Shown piece after piece: positions 44,777-53,727 of a stretch of 64,000 bases of DNA. Made by a program: the position numbers and the translations under genes. The DNA is from Henriciella sp. Lineage in GTDB: Bacteria; Pseudomonadota; Alphaproteobacteria; Caulobacterales; Hyphomonadaceae. Position 1 is the stretch's first letter; every line of letters begins with the position of its first letter. Under the pieces are notes generated by a model, which was given only the letters and a program-made list of their open reading frames with translations, did not search any database and was not told where the DNA came from. The stretch covers positions 80,880 to 144,879 of the forward strand of contig JABSQB010000005.1 in assembly GCA_013214545.1 (NCBI GenBank), in the 5' to 3' direction.

Positions 44777-46561
44777 CTAGCCCGTTTTTCGCCGCAGCAA
44801 TGATCGTGGTTTTACAGACGGTTCCGCGATCTGCTTCGGCACGGACAGCTCGGATGGGAAGGCTTCGGCATCTTCATTGACGATCCATTCTTCCGACTCA
44901 TCGTGGTCGTCGTGACCGTTGGAACCGCGCAGCGAGGCGACGATCTCGGTCAGGCTGGTATGCGCTTCGGCCGCTGTGCCGCTATCATCAGAGACGTTCT
45001 GACTGGACGGACGTGCGCTTGCTGCCAGATTGCGGAACCGCATCCGCATTGGAGTCGAAATCGCGCTACCAAAGGCGATACATTCGCGGTCAGCGAGCGA
45101 GGACAGGAAGGCGAGCGTCGAGCGCGATCCGTTGGCGATCGCTTTGCGCATCACGTCCTGGTCGGCATCGTTACCGAGGCGCAGCGAGAAGATCGTGTTG
45201 CACTGAGACAGGATCGTGGGATCAAGCTCGTTCGGGCGTTGTGTAATGATGGCGAGGGAAACGCCATACTTCCGGCCTTCCTTGGCGATCCGTGCGATTG
45301 CGGCGCGAGTCGGCGCGAAGCCGGTATTTGTGTCCGCGGGGATGTATCGGTGCGCCTCTTCGCAGACCACCAGCGTCTTGACCTTGGAATTACTTGCCAG
45401 AGCGATATCAAAAGCCATGCGGCACAGAACCGACGCAACAGAATTGACGACTTCGGAAGGGATGCCAGACATCTGGAACACGGTGATCGGCTTGCCGCCA
45501 ATCGGCACCCGGTAAATGTTGCCGAGCACGTCCTCGATCCGGTCGGTGGCGTTGTGGGAGCCAAACAGGAAGGCAAAGCGTGGATCGTTGATCGCCGCTT
45601 CAATCCGGGCTTTCAAGCGGCGCAGGGTCAGGCGGCGGAGCGCGCCATCAAGCGAGCCAATCTCTTCTTCGAGCAGTTTCAGCAGGTCGGCGAGGCGATA
45701 GGGCACAGGTGTGTCTGCGGTGAAAGCAGAGCTGCTGCTGGATTTGCGACGCACACCCTGGTTCGGGCCGTGCTTGTAGACAATTTTCGCTTTCGGAATG
45801 AACTCGCGCAGGGCGTCGACTTCTTCATCAGAACCGGCGCGTCCGCGGAAGATCACCTGCTGGAACTCTTCCAGATTGAGCAGCCAGAAGGGCAGGTCGA
45901 GTGTGTCAGCGGTAATCGTATTGGCTTTCGAGCCGAAGGCGCTGGTATATTCGTTGTGCGGGTCGAGGATCAGGATGCGCTGATTGAGCTTATGCTTGGC
46001 AATCAGGTGCAGGATCAGGGTCACCGCGGTAGATTTACCGGTACCGGTCGTTCCAACCACGGAGAAGTGTCGCGACAGCAGGGCATCGACCGAGACCACT
46101 GCCGGAATATCTGGTGCCTGGCTCAACGAACCGACGGTAACAGCGGATGGATCGCTCGATTTGTAGATCGTCACCAGGTCATGCTTGCGGATACGATGCG
46201 CGACCGCGCCAACATGCGGATATTGCGAAATACCGCCGGAAAACACCGCGCCGCGCTTCTCGTCTTGCCGCACTTCACCAGAGAGCTCGACGTACAGGGT
46301 CACGCGTCGCTTGTCGGGCTGGTCCCAGCCTATTTCGCCATTCTCGACCTGGTAAAGCAGCCCGACGACCCGGTTCTTGCCGACCTGAATAGAGATCAGC
46401 TGGCCGACGGCCCAATAATTCTCGGCATCCTCGCCTGTCCCAGCGAGCGCGGAGATGCGGGCCTCGGTGCCGTTACATTCGATCACGTAGCCCTGAGCGC
46501 GGTCGCGATCCACAGTTTCAGGAGCCGGTTTTAACGCAGTTTGCGGCGATTGATTCGTCAT
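44777..46561 (-). CDS. HerA-type DNA-translocase ATPase (DUF87)
   Basis: HerA/FtsK-superfamily ATPases pump DNA, often with the NurA nuclease for end resection or within anti-phage systems. The product (594 residues from ATG 46561; GTG 46567 also possible) has an N-terminal HAS-barrel region (about 25-150), Walker A (GTTGTGKST, about 170-178), Walker B with the following Glu (TLVVCEEAHRY), a Ser-rich insertion (RRKSSSSSAFTADT) and an acidic C-terminal tail. No NurA, Sir2 or nuclease gene is adjacent; downstream is rnd. I read it as a standalone chromosomal HerA-like protein of unproven role. Confidence 0.85.
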   Translation of the reverse strand: MTNQSPQTALKPAPETVDRDRAQGYVIECNGTEARISALAGTGEDAENYWAVGQLISIQVGKNRVVGLLYQVENGEIGWDQPDKRRVTLYVELSGEVRQDEKRGAVFSGGISQYPHVGAVAHRIRKHDLVTIYKSSDPSAVTVGSLSQAPDIPAVVSVDALLSRHFSVVGTTGTGKSTAVTLILHLIAKHKLNQRILILDPHNEYTSAFGSKANTITADTLDLPFWLLNLEEFQQVIFRGRAGSDEEVDALREFIPKAKIVYKHGPNQGVRRKSSSSSAFTADTPVPYRLADLLKLLEEEIGSLDGALRRLTLRRLKARIEAAINDPRFAFLFGSHNATDRIEDVLGNIYRVPIGGKPITVFQMSGIPSEVVNSVASVLCRMAFDIALASNSKVKTLVVCEEAHRYIPADTNTGFAPTRAAIARIAKEGRKYGVSLAIITQRPNELDPTILSQCNTIFSLRLGNDADQDVMRKAIANGSRSTLAFLSSLADRECIAFGSAISTPMRMRFRNLAASARPSSQNVSDDSGTAAEAHTSLTEIVASLRGSNGHDDHDESEEWIVNEDAEAFPSELSVPKQIAEPSVKPRSLLRRKTG

Positions 46562-46697
46562 GCCCACAACTTGTCGGAGAGGGCTGAAAAACAGGTTAAT
46601 CCGGTCGATCTAACTCCAACGTGCTCCGGGGCCTTGACTTTCAGGCGTGTCCGGAGCCAAAAGCCGCCTTTATTTCTCCTCCCGAACGGAGCGCATT

Positions 46698-48533
46698 ATG
46701 CACGCCTATCGCAGCCACACTTGCGGTGAACTTCGCCAATCTGATGTCGGTCAGACCGTTAAACTCTCGGGCTGGTTGCATCGCCGCCGTGACCATGGCG
46801 GGGTGATGTTTATTGACCTGCGCGACCATTACGGCCTGACGCAGTGCGTTTTCGATCCGGACTTCCCCGCTTTTGCTGTGGTTGAACGTCTTCGGACCGA
46901 GAGCGTGATCACGATTGAAGGTGAAGTGCTGGCCCGCGATTCTGAGCTGGTGAACCCAAACCTCGACACCGGCGAGATCGAAGTTCGCGTGAAAGAAGCA
47001 AGCGTCCAGTCAGAAGCGTCTGAATTGCCGTTGCCCGTGTTTGGCGAGCCGGACTATCCGGAAGATATCCGACTCAAGCACCGCTATCTCGACCTGCGCC
47101 GCGAAACACTGCACGCCAACATGATCCTGCGCGCAGAAGTTATCGCCTCGATCCGCCGCCGCATGGTCGAGCAGGGCTTCACTGAGTATCAGACACCGAT
47201 CCTGACAGCCTCGTCACCTGAGGGTGCACGCGACTTCCTGGTGCCATCGAGATTGCATCCGGGGGAGTTCTACGCGCTGCCGCAGGCCCCACAGCAGTTC
47301 AAGCAGCTGCTGATGGTCTCCGGATTTGACCGCTATTTCCAGATTTCAGCCTGTTTCCGCGATGAGGATGCCCGCGCCGACCGTTCGCCGGGCGAGTTCT
47401 ATCAGCTCGATATCGAGATGAGCTTTGTTACCCAAGAAGACGTGTTCCAGGCAATTGAGCCAGTCATGCATGGCGTGTTCGAGGAGTTCGCAGACTGGAA
47501 AGGTAAGGGCCGGGCGCTACCTGAAGGGCCGTTCCCGCGCATTCCTTATGCCGAAGCCATGGCTAAATACGGCTCTGACAAGCCCGACCTGCGCAACCCG
47601 ATCGAGCTGGTCGATGTCACCGAATTCTTCGAGGATGACAGCAAGACGGGCTTCTCGATCTTCGCCAAGATCATCAAGGGCGGCGGCAAGGTTGTCGCCA
47701 TTCCGGCGCCAAAAGCGACCGAAACTCAGTCCCGCAAATTCTTCGACGACATGGACAAGTGGGCGAAGAAGGAAATGCAGGCGCCGGGCCTCGGCTATGC
47801 GCGTCTCCGCGCGGGCGATGACGGCGCTGTGGTGTCGCAAGACCCCGTGCTCAAGAATTTTAACGCTGAACACCTGAAAGCCTTCCTCGAACATACCGGG
47901 CTTGGCGATGGCGACGGCATCTTCTTCTCAGCCGGCAAACCGGGCGACGCCTACAAACTGGCGGGCGCAGCGCGGATCAAAGTCGGCGAAGAACTCGACC
48001 TGGTTGAGCAGGGCGTGTTCCGCTTCTGCTGGATCGTCGACTTCCCGATGTATGAGTGGGACGAAGACAACAAGAAAGTCGATTTCAGCCACAACCCGTT
48101 CTCGATGCCGCAAGGCGGTCTCGAAGCGCTGGAAGCGGCGAGCACCGACGAAGAGCTACTCGATATCAAGGCCTATCAGTACGATATCGTCTGTAACGGC
48201 ATTGAGCTGTCCTCCGGCGCGATCCGGAACCACCGCCCGGAGATCATGCTGAAAGCGTTTGAAAAGGCTGGCTATGGCCCGGAAGTCGTTGAAGCAGAGT
48301 TTGGCGGCATGCTGAACGCGTTCCGCTACGGCGCGCCGCCGCATGGCGGGATCGCTCCAGGTGTGGACCGTATGGTGATGCTGCTCGCGGATGCTGAGAA
48401 CATTCGCGACGTGACACTATTCCCGATGAACCAGCAAGCGCGTGACCTGATGATGCAGGCCCCGAGCCCCGTTCGTGACGAACAACTACGCGAGCTTCAC
48501 ATCCGCCTCGCGCCGCAGGTGAAAGACAAGTAG
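46698..48533 (+). CDS. aspS: Aspartyl-tRNA synthetase
   Basis: AspRS charges tRNA with aspartate. The 611-residue bacterial-type enzyme has an OB-fold anticodon domain (residues 1-110, [19 protein letters not shown]), class II catalytic motifs (motif 2 [19 protein letters not shown]; motif 3 near [12 protein letters not shown]) and the GAD insertion. Since GatCAB is present and no AsnRS is seen, it is probably non-discriminating, also making Asp-tRNA(Asn) for transamidation; this is inference from the pathway. ATG 46698 is the family start; the longer frame to 46647 is rejected. Confidence 0.96.
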   Translation: MHAYRSHTCGELRQSDVGQTVKLSGWLHRRRDHGGVMFIDLRDHYGLTQCVFDPDFPAFAVVERLRTESVITIEGEVLARDSELVNPNLDTGEIEVRVKEASVQSEASELPLPVFGEPDYPEDIRLKHRYLDLRRETLHANMILRAEVIASIRRRMVEQGFTEYQTPILTASSPEGARDFLVPSRLHPGEFYALPQAPQQFKQLLMVSGFDRYFQISACFRDEDARADRSPGEFYQLDIEMSFVTQEDVFQAIEPVMHGVFEEFADWKGKGRALPEGPFPRIPYAEAMAKYGSDKPDLRNPIELVDVTEFFEDDSKTGFSIFAKIIKGGGKVVAIPAPKATETQSRKFFDDMDKWAKKEMQAPGLGYARLRAGDDGAVVSQDPVLKNFNAEHLKAFLEHTGLGDGDGIFFSAGKPGDAYKLAGAARIKVGEELDLVEQGVFRFCWIVDFPMYEWDEDNKKVDFSHNPFSMPQGGLEALEAASTDEELLDIKAYQYDIVCNGIELSSGAIRNHRPEIMLKAFEKAGYGPEVVEAEFGGMLNAFRYGAPPHGGIAPGVDRMVMLLADAENIRDVTLFPMNQQARDLMMQAPSPVRDEQLRELHIRLAPQVKDK

Positions 48534-48603
48534 GCGAAGAGGGTGCTGGACGCCCTCGACGCATCATCCTAAACGCTAGCCCGACAATAGATGAGGCGAG
48601 CTC

Positions 48604-49929
48604 ATGTTCGATATCCGCGCCATTCGTGACAATCCTGATGCCTTCCGCGCAGCCTTTGAGCGCAAGCAAAAGGGGCTGGGCGACGTGGTTTCGCATATGC
48701 TCGATCATGACGCCGCTGTCCGCAAAGCTGTTTCTGACAAGCAGGAGGCCGAAGCCGCCCGTAACGCCAACTCGAAAGAGATCGGCAAGGCCAAGGCGAG
48801 CGGTGATGACGCGCTGTTTGAACAGCTGCGCAAGGAAGTCGCTGACGCCAAGGACGTGATCGAGGCGGCTGGCGAGCAGGAAGCAGCTGCACGCGCCGAA
48901 CTCGACAATCTGCTCTACGGCACGCCGAATATCCCGATGCCGGATGTCCCTGAAGGCGAAGATGAAGACAGCAATGTCGAGCAGCACCAATGGGGTGACC
49001 CGACCAAGCGACAGGGCGGGCGAAATGACGTGCAAGACCATGCCGATCTCGGCGCGGGTCTGAAAAATGCGATTGGTCAGCCGCTTATGGACTTCGAAGC
49101 CGCCGCGGCTATGAGCGGCGCGCGCTTCGTGGCGCTGCGCGGTCAGCTGGCACGACTTGAACGCGCGCTGGCGAGCTTCATGCTCGACAAGCAGACGCTC
49201 GAAAATGGGTATGAAGAAACCAATCCGCCTTTGCTGGTGCGGGAAGAAGCCCTCATCGGCACTGGGCAACTGCCAAAATTTGGTGAGGACTCATTCCAGA
49301 CCACTGACGGCCACTGGCTGATTGCGACGTCTGAGATTTCGCTGACCAATCTTGTCCGCGAGCAAATCCTCGACGCTGACAAGCTCCCGATCCGCATGAC
49401 CGGGCATACGCCGTGCTTCCGCTCCGAAGCGGGCAGCGCCGGACGTGACACCAAGGGCATGATCCGCTTGCACCAGTTCAATAAGGTCGAGATGGTCTCT
49501 ATCGTCCGTGACGAGGAAGAGGGTCTCGAAGAACTTGAGCGCATGACGAAATGCGCCGAGGGCATTCTGGAAACGCTCGATCTGCCTTATCGGCGAATGC
49601 TGCTTTGCACGGGCGATATGGGCTTTGGGGCGCGCAAGACTTATGATCTTGAAGTCTGGTTGCCGAGCCAGAATACCTATCGCGAGATCAGTTCCTGTTC
49701 CTATTGCGGCGACTTCCAGGCCCGCCGGATGAGCGCCCGCTGGCGACCAGCGCCGAGCGAGGACAATGCCAAGCCCAAACCTGAATTCGTCCACACGCTG
49801 AACGGCTCCGGCCTCGCTGTCGGGCGGACCCTGGTGGCCGTGCTGGAGATTTACCAGAATGAGGATGGATCGATCACCGTTCCGGACGCGCTGCGCCCCT
49901 ATATGGGCGGGCTAGAGGTGATCTCGTGA
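48604..49929 (+). CDS. serS: Seryl-tRNA synthetase
   Basis: SerRS charges tRNA(Ser). The 441-residue product starts with [21 protein letters not shown], followed by the long N-terminal coiled-coil arm (about 30-105) that grips the tRNA variable arm, and the class II core with [25 protein letters not shown] (motif 2) and [17 protein letters not shown] (motif 3). Its stop overlaps the next gene by four bases, starting serS-DUF6713-surE-pcm. A 341-residue frame on the other strand is a shadow. Confidence 0.97.
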   Translation: MFDIRAIRDNPDAFRAAFERKQKGLGDVVSHMLDHDAAVRKAVSDKQEAEAARNANSKEIGKAKASGDDALFEQLRKEVADAKDVIEAAGEQEAAARAELDNLLYGTPNIPMPDVPEGEDEDSNVEQHQWGDPTKRQGGRNDVQDHADLGAGLKNAIGQPLMDFEAAAAMSGARFVALRGQLARLERALASFMLDKQTLENGYEETNPPLLVREEALIGTGQLPKFGEDSFQTTDGHWLIATSEISLTNLVREQILDADKLPIRMTGHTPCFRSEAGSAGRDTKGMIRLHQFNKVEMVSIVRDEEEGLEELERMTKCAEGILETLDLPYRRMLLCTGDMGFGARKTYDLEVWLPSQNTYREISSCSYCGDFQARRMSARWRPAPSEDNAKPKPEFVHTLNGSGLAVGRTLVAVLEIYQNEDGSITVPDALRPYMGGLEVIS

Positions 49930-50306
49930 AGCCCTGGCTCAATCTGAGCCTTGTCATCACTTTGGCGCTGTTCGCGGTGCATGAAATGGATGCGATGACG
50001 CATGCCGAGTGGCGTTTACTTCCCATTCTAAGCGGTATGGAAGACGGTGCAGCTCGCGAGGCTTTTGTCTTGTTGCACATCCCGTTGTTCATCGGCGTGT
50101 TCTGGATCGCGTTCTTTGCCTCCTGGAAGCGCCTCGGCGCGCGGATTTTGTCCGGGCTGACAATTCTACACGCAATCGTGCATTTCCTTTTGTCGGGTCA
50201 TGAGCTCTACACCTTCGCAGCGCCGGTTGAGACACTGACCGTCTATGGCGCAGCTGTGAGCGCAGCGGCCTATTTGGGACTATCATTTATGGAGACCTCA
50301 GAATGA
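49926..50306 (+). CDS. Four-span membrane protein, DUF6713-like
   Basis: This 126-residue membrane protein is of unknown function. About four hydrophobic spans are present, and the N-terminal pattern [21 protein letters not shown] followed by [14 protein letters not shown] matches what I associate with DUF6713. The conserved His and Glu inside the first span ([11 protein letters not shown]) suggest a metal or proton site. The GTG start overlaps the serS stop and its stop overlaps the surE start, so it is translationally coupled on both sides. Confidence 0.65.
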   Translation: MKPWLNLSLVITLALFAVHEMDAMTHAEWRLLPILSGMEDGAAREAFVLLHIPLFIGVFWIAFFASWKRLGARILSGLTILHAIVHFLLSGHELYTFAAPVETLTVYGAAVSAAAYLGLSFMETSE

Positions 50307-51064
50307 GAATTCTGCTCACCAATGATGACGGCATCAATGCGCCGGGACTGGAAGTCCTGGAACATATTGCCCGGCAATTGACGGACGATATCTGGATCGT
50401 CGCGCCGGAGCTGGAGCAATCAGGCAAGGGCAGGGCGATCTCGCTGACGGAGTTTGTCCGTGTTCGCGAGACGGCGCCGCAGCGCTATGCCGTCAATGGC
50501 ACACCAAGTGACTGCGTGCTGCTCGCTCTGGATGAGTTGATGCCAGAGCGGCCGGACCTGATCCTGTCGGGGGTCAATGCGGGTCAGAACATTGCCGAAG
50601 ATACGACGTTCTCAGGCACGATTGCGGCCGCCTTGTTCGGCATGCAGCATGGGGTCCCCAGCATCGCGCTCAGCCAGTCCAAAGGCTTTCAGAATCCGCA
50701 TTCCTGCCCTTGGGAAACCCCAATGGTGTGGGGCGCGCGCGTGCTGCAGCCGATTATTGAGAAGGGTTGGCCGAACGATCTGATCATCAATATCAATTTT
50801 CCGGATCGCGATCCTGAAGACGTCTCCGGTGTCCGCTTCACCAGCCAGGGTCTGCGGGATGAACGAATCATTCGTACAGAAGCCCGGGAAGATCTGCGCG
50901 GAAATGCGTATTACTGGATCGGATATCGCGGCAAACTCTCAAATCCGGACGAGGGCACCGATTTGCGGGCGATCTATGACGGTTACATTTCGGTAAGTCC
51001 GCTACATGTGGATTTGACGCATGACACGTTTCTCGCTGAGATGCGTGAGACATGGCCGACCTGA
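50303..51064 (+). CDS. surE: 5'/3'-nucleotidase SurE
   Basis: SurE is a metal-dependent phosphatase acting on nucleoside monophosphates and is linked to stationary-phase survival. The 253 residues show the N-terminal metal site [47 protein letters not shown] (metal and substrate binding) and a C-terminal swapping arm. It overlaps the preceding gene and pcm, giving the conserved surE-pcm unit. Confidence 0.96.
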   Translation: MRILLTNDDGINAPGLEVLEHIARQLTDDIWIVAPELEQSGKGRAISLTEFVRVRETAPQRYAVNGTPSDCVLLALDELMPERPDLILSGVNAGQNIAEDTTFSGTIAAALFGMQHGVPSIALSQSKGFQNPHSCPWETPMVWGARVLQPIIEKGWPNDLIININFPDRDPEDVSGVRFTSQGLRDERIIRTEAREDLRGNAYYWIGYRGKLSNPDEGTDLRAIYDGYISVSPLHVDLTHDTFLAEMRETWPT

Positions 51065-51705
51065 TTCCTGACCCGCTTAGAGCCGCGCGACTGGTGCTTT
51101 CATTACGCCGGCAAGGGGTGACAGATGATGGCGTGCTGACGGCGCTCGAAACCGTCGACCGCGGGGTGTTTGTAGCGCCGAACCTCTCGAATATGGTGGC
51201 CGAGGACTGCGCGCTTCCCATCCCATGCGGGCAGAGCATTCCGCGCCCCATCGTCACCGCCAAACTGTTGCGGGCATTACACGTTTCGCCCGGCAAACAG
51301 GAGCGGGTGCTGCTGATCGGATCGGGCTCTGGCTATACCGCAGCCTTGCTCAGTCAGATCAGCCGTCACGTCTATGGCATAGAACGCTATGAGCGCCTCG
51401 TAGAGCAATCTCGCAAGCGTTTGGAGGAGCTGGCAGTCGACAATGTCACGATCCGCCATGGCAACGGTCTGACGGGTATGCAGGAGCATGGGCCATATGA
51501 CCGAATTCTGCTGGCAGGAGCGGTCAAAACGATCCCGGCGGTTCTGATCGAACAGCTGGCCAAGGACGGATTGCTGGTGACACCGATCGAGACCAGTTCT
51601 GGGCCGCAAATCCTGCGCACGGTCAGCAAGTCCAAGGAGGTTTCAGACGAGCAGATGCCGGATCGCTTGGCGCTGCTCTCTGAAGGGGTGTCTCAGCGCC
51701 TTTAG
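51052..51705 (+). CDS. pcm: Protein-L-isoaspartate O-methyltransferase
   Basis: Pcm methylates abnormal isoaspartyl residues to start their repair. The 217-residue product has the SAM-dependent Rossmann core (RVLLIGSGSGYTAALLSQI, then VYGIERYERLVEQSRKRL) and an N-terminal segment (GVFVAPNLSNMVAEDCALPIPCGQSI) that contacts the substrate. It overlaps surE by 13 bases. The lipoprotein metallopeptidase (NlpD-like) that often follows pcm is absent; the next gene is convergent. Confidence 0.92.
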   Translation: MADLIPDPLRAARLVLSLRRQGVTDDGVLTALETVDRGVFVAPNLSNMVAEDCALPIPCGQSIPRPIVTAKLLRALHVSPGKQERVLLIGSGSGYTAALLSQISRHVYGIERYERLVEQSRKRLEELAVDNVTIRHGNGLTGMQEHGPYDRILLAGAVKTIPAVLIEQLAKDGLLVTPIETSSGPQILRTVSKSKEVSDEQMPDRLALLSEGVSQRL

Positions 51706-51709
51706 CGTC

Positions 51710-52096
51710 TTATTGCAGGTCGGGGCTCGCGCACTCGCCTTCGATCGCCACGCTCGCGCCTGCCGCTGCAGCTTCGCAAGCATTGCCATAGGTTTGACCG
51801 TCACAGCCACAGACTGGTTCGTACTGACGCGTACACATTTCCGGGCGCGGCTGACAGGTGCCGGCGCCATCCATGATTTCAAGGCACTGTCCTGGCTCTT
51901 GCTGGCAATAATAGCCCGCTGGGCATTGCAGTCCGGCAATGCCGCCGCACGCCTCTCCGGTTGGGTCAATCACCGGGATCGCTTCTTCGACAATGTTTTC
52001 GACGATTTCCGGTTCAGCGACTTCTGGCTCGGTAGTGTCGCCGCCGCCACAGGCGGCCAGCAGCACCGCGCTGAGAGACAAGATAAGACCACGCAT
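51710..52096 (-). CDS. Lipoprotein with Kazal-type protease-inhibitor domain
   Basis: This predicted lipoprotein of 128 residues (MRGLILSLSAVLLAAC, Cys16) has an acidic linker (TTEPEVAEPEIVENIVEEAI), a four-cysteine module (ACGGIAGLQCPAGYYCQQEP and following Cys) and a C-terminal Kazal domain with six cysteines (CQPRPEMCTRQYEPVCGCDG onward, then TYGNACEAA and EGEC). Kazal domains block serine proteases, so an inhibitory role at the cell surface is plausible but untested. ATG 52096 has GGGGAG upstream. It converges with pcm at four bases. Confidence 0.85.
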   Translation of the reverse strand: MRGLILSLSAVLLAACGGGDTTEPEVAEPEIVENIVEEAIPVIDPTGEACGGIAGLQCPAGYYCQQEPGQCLEIMDGAGTCQPRPEMCTRQYEPVCGCDGQTYGNACEAAAAGASVAIEGECASPDLQ

Positions 52097-52134
52097 CGGG
52101 CACTCCCCTTTAGACCCTATTCCCATTACAGCAT

Positions 52135-52176
52135 AGAAAAGAAAAACCGGCGAGGCCATAGGCCGCCGCCGGTTTC
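52135..52176 (-). terminator. Rho-independent terminator for the SDR gene
   Basis: Read on the minus strand, AAACCGGCG (52175-52167) pairs with CGCCGGTTT (52152-52144), with an inner GGCC stem capped by a three-base loop, and is followed by TTTTTCTTTT. It lies about 30 bases after the stop of the short-chain dehydrogenase gene and just upstream of the Kazal lipoprotein gene. Confidence 0.82.
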
Positions 52177-52204
52177 GTATTTTTTGTAATGAAATGCCTG
52201 AAAA

Positions 52205-53122
52205 TCAGGCCTTTGCTGCGGCTTCCTGTAGTCGGGCAAAGATGTTTGCGCCGTGGCCAGAGCCGGAATCGAAGTGGGTCTGTACAGATGTATCCGTGAT
52301 TTCGTCCCATTTCGCTGCGACGGCTTCAGCGGTCAGAGCCTCGCCCTGGCCGACGAATGCGCCATTGGTTTCAACGATCTGCGCCATGGAGAAGGCCCCT
52401 GCGCCAGCTGATAGGATCATGCCGGTTGGGGCATTTTCCTTGACCAGGTTCATAACGCCCGGCGTGACATATTCCGGTTTCAGATTGTCGAGCATCGCCT
52501 GCGGCATCAGACCTTCGGTCATGCGCGTTGCGGCGATCGGGCATATCGTATTGATTTTGATGTTATTTTTCGCGCCTTCAATCTTCAGCGTGTTCATCAT
52601 TCCGACAACGCCGAGCTTACCTGCGCCATAGTTAGCCTGACCAAAGTTGCCGTACAGGCCCGTAGATGACGTGGTCACAACGATACGGCCATAATTCTGT
52701 TCTTTCATGATGTTCCAGGCCGCGTGCACCGGCTTGAACGTGCCGCGCAAGTGGACATCGAGTACCAGGTTGATGTCCTCGGTGGTCATCTTGGAGAAGG
52801 ACTTGTCGCGCAGGATGCCTGCATTGGCGATGATGATGTCGATCCGACCAAAGGCGTTCATCGTGTCGTCGATCATCTTCTTGACGCCAGCATCATCGGC
52901 AACAGAAGAGCCGTTGGCGATGGCTTCGCCGCCCATGGCCTTGATCTCGGCGACAACCGCCTCCGCGGCCTCTGAATTGCCGCCAGAGCCATCCATGGCC
53001 CCGCCAAGGTCGTTGATCACGACTTTTGCGCCGCGACGGGCGAGCTCCAGCGCGTGCTGCTTACCAAGACCGCCGCCAGCGCCGGTAACAATAGCGACGC
53101 GATCATCAAAACGAATGGACAT
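52205..53122 (-). CDS. Short-chain dehydrogenase (17-beta-HSD4/MFE-2-like)
   Basis: This NAD(P)-dependent SDR of 305 residues resembles the (3R)-hydroxyacyl-CoA dehydrogenase part of peroxisomal multifunctional enzyme 2. It has the glycine motif VTGAGGGLGKQHALELARRG, the NDLGGAMDGSGG segment typical of that subgroup, NAGILRD, and the catalytic Ser-Tyr-Lys (TTSSTGLYGNFGQANYGAGK). A role in fatty-acyl or steroid-like oxidation is inferred from the subgroup. ATG 53122 has AGGAGA upstream; the frame extends to 53224 without homology. Monocistronic with its own terminator. Confidence 0.88.
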   Translation of the reverse strand: MSIRFDDRVAIVTGAGGGLGKQHALELARRGAKVVINDLGGAMDGSGGNSEAAEAVVAEIKAMGGEAIANGSSVADDAGVKKMIDDTMNAFGRIDIIIANAGILRDKSFSKMTTEDINLVLDVHLRGTFKPVHAAWNIMKEQNYGRIVVTTSSTGLYGNFGQANYGAGKLGVVGMMNTLKIEGAKNNIKINTICPIAATRMTEGLMPQAMLDNLKPEYVTPGVMNLVKENAPTGMILSAGAGAFSMAQIVETNGAFVGQGEALTAEAVAAKWDEITDTSVQTHFDSGSGHGANIFARLQEAAAKA

Positions 53123-53274
53123 GGGTGTGTCTCCTGAATCTTTTGCGCATTGTGCGAGTGCGAAGGCCTTGCACCATCCGCTGACGTAAACGTCAAGCGT
53201 CGACGCTGCGTTACCTCTTGTCACAGGCGGAGGGCCGTGGTGGCTAACCCTGTAAAGAAAACAGGAGATCTCCC

Positions 53275-53643
53275 ATGCTTGCTTATGTCACTCTCGGTTC
53301 AAATGACACGGACAGAGCGGTCGCGTTTTATGACGCCGTGCTCGCTGAGCTCGGCGCGAAACGCTTCTTTGATAATGGCCGCATGCATTTCTACGGCACG
53401 GCGCCAGGCCAGCCCATGTTGGCCATCGGTGGACCTTATGATGAGGCTGAGGCGACTTGCGGGAATGGTGTGATGCCAGCGCTTGGTGTTGCCGACACGG
53501 AAACGGTCGACCGCGTGTATGCCAAGGCGATGGAGCTTGGCGCCCCGAGCGAAGGCGAGCCAGGACAACGCATGCCGACCTTCTATGGCGCCTATTTCCG
53601 CGACCCAGACGGCCACAAGATCTGCGTCTGCAAGCTGGGATAA
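53275..53643 (+). CDS. VOC superfamily (glyoxalase-like) protein
   Basis: This 122-residue vicinal-oxygen-chelate fold protein is probably a metal-binding or ligand-binding dimer of unknown substrate. Both beta-alpha-beta halves are visible (LAYVTLGSNDTDRAVAFYDAVL and VMPALGVADTETVDRVYAKAMELG), ending in the usual YFRDPDGHKICVCKL strand. ATG 53275 has AGGAGA at good spacing. It is divergent from the SDR gene; a possible hairpin follows. Confidence 0.87.
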   Translation: MLAYVTLGSNDTDRAVAFYDAVLAELGAKRFFDNGRMHFYGTAPGQPMLAIGGPYDEAEATCGNGVMPALGVADTETVDRVYAKAMELGAPSEGEPGQRMPTFYGAYFRDPDGHKICVCKLG

Positions 53644-53667
53644 TCACATTGCTGACAACAAGGCTGG

Positions 53668-53686
53668 CCCGCTCGGTTTGAGCGGG
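53668..53686 (+). terminator. Weak hairpin terminator candidate after the VOC gene
   Basis: CCCGCTC (53668-53674) pairs with GAGCGGG (53680-53686) around GGTTT, followed by an interrupted T-rich run (TTAGTCCTTT). It sits between the VOC stop and nupC and may partly separate the two transcripts. Confidence 0.45.
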
Positions 53687-53727
53687 TTAGTCCTTTCTCA
53701 GGGAAATGACCAAGTGAGGAACTGCTG

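Noticed and set aside
44903..46534. 543-residue open frame antisense to the HerA-type gene
   Set aside because: Shadow frame of a well-supported ATPase gene; the composition is atypical for a protein and no motif is present.
48540..48565. Hairpin GAGGGTG-CTGGA-CGCCCTC after aspS
   Set aside because: Seven-base stem but no T-tract, so not called a rho-independent terminator.
48244..49269. 341-residue open frame antisense to aspS and serS
   Set aside because: Overlaps two secure tRNA synthetase genes and has no domain signature.
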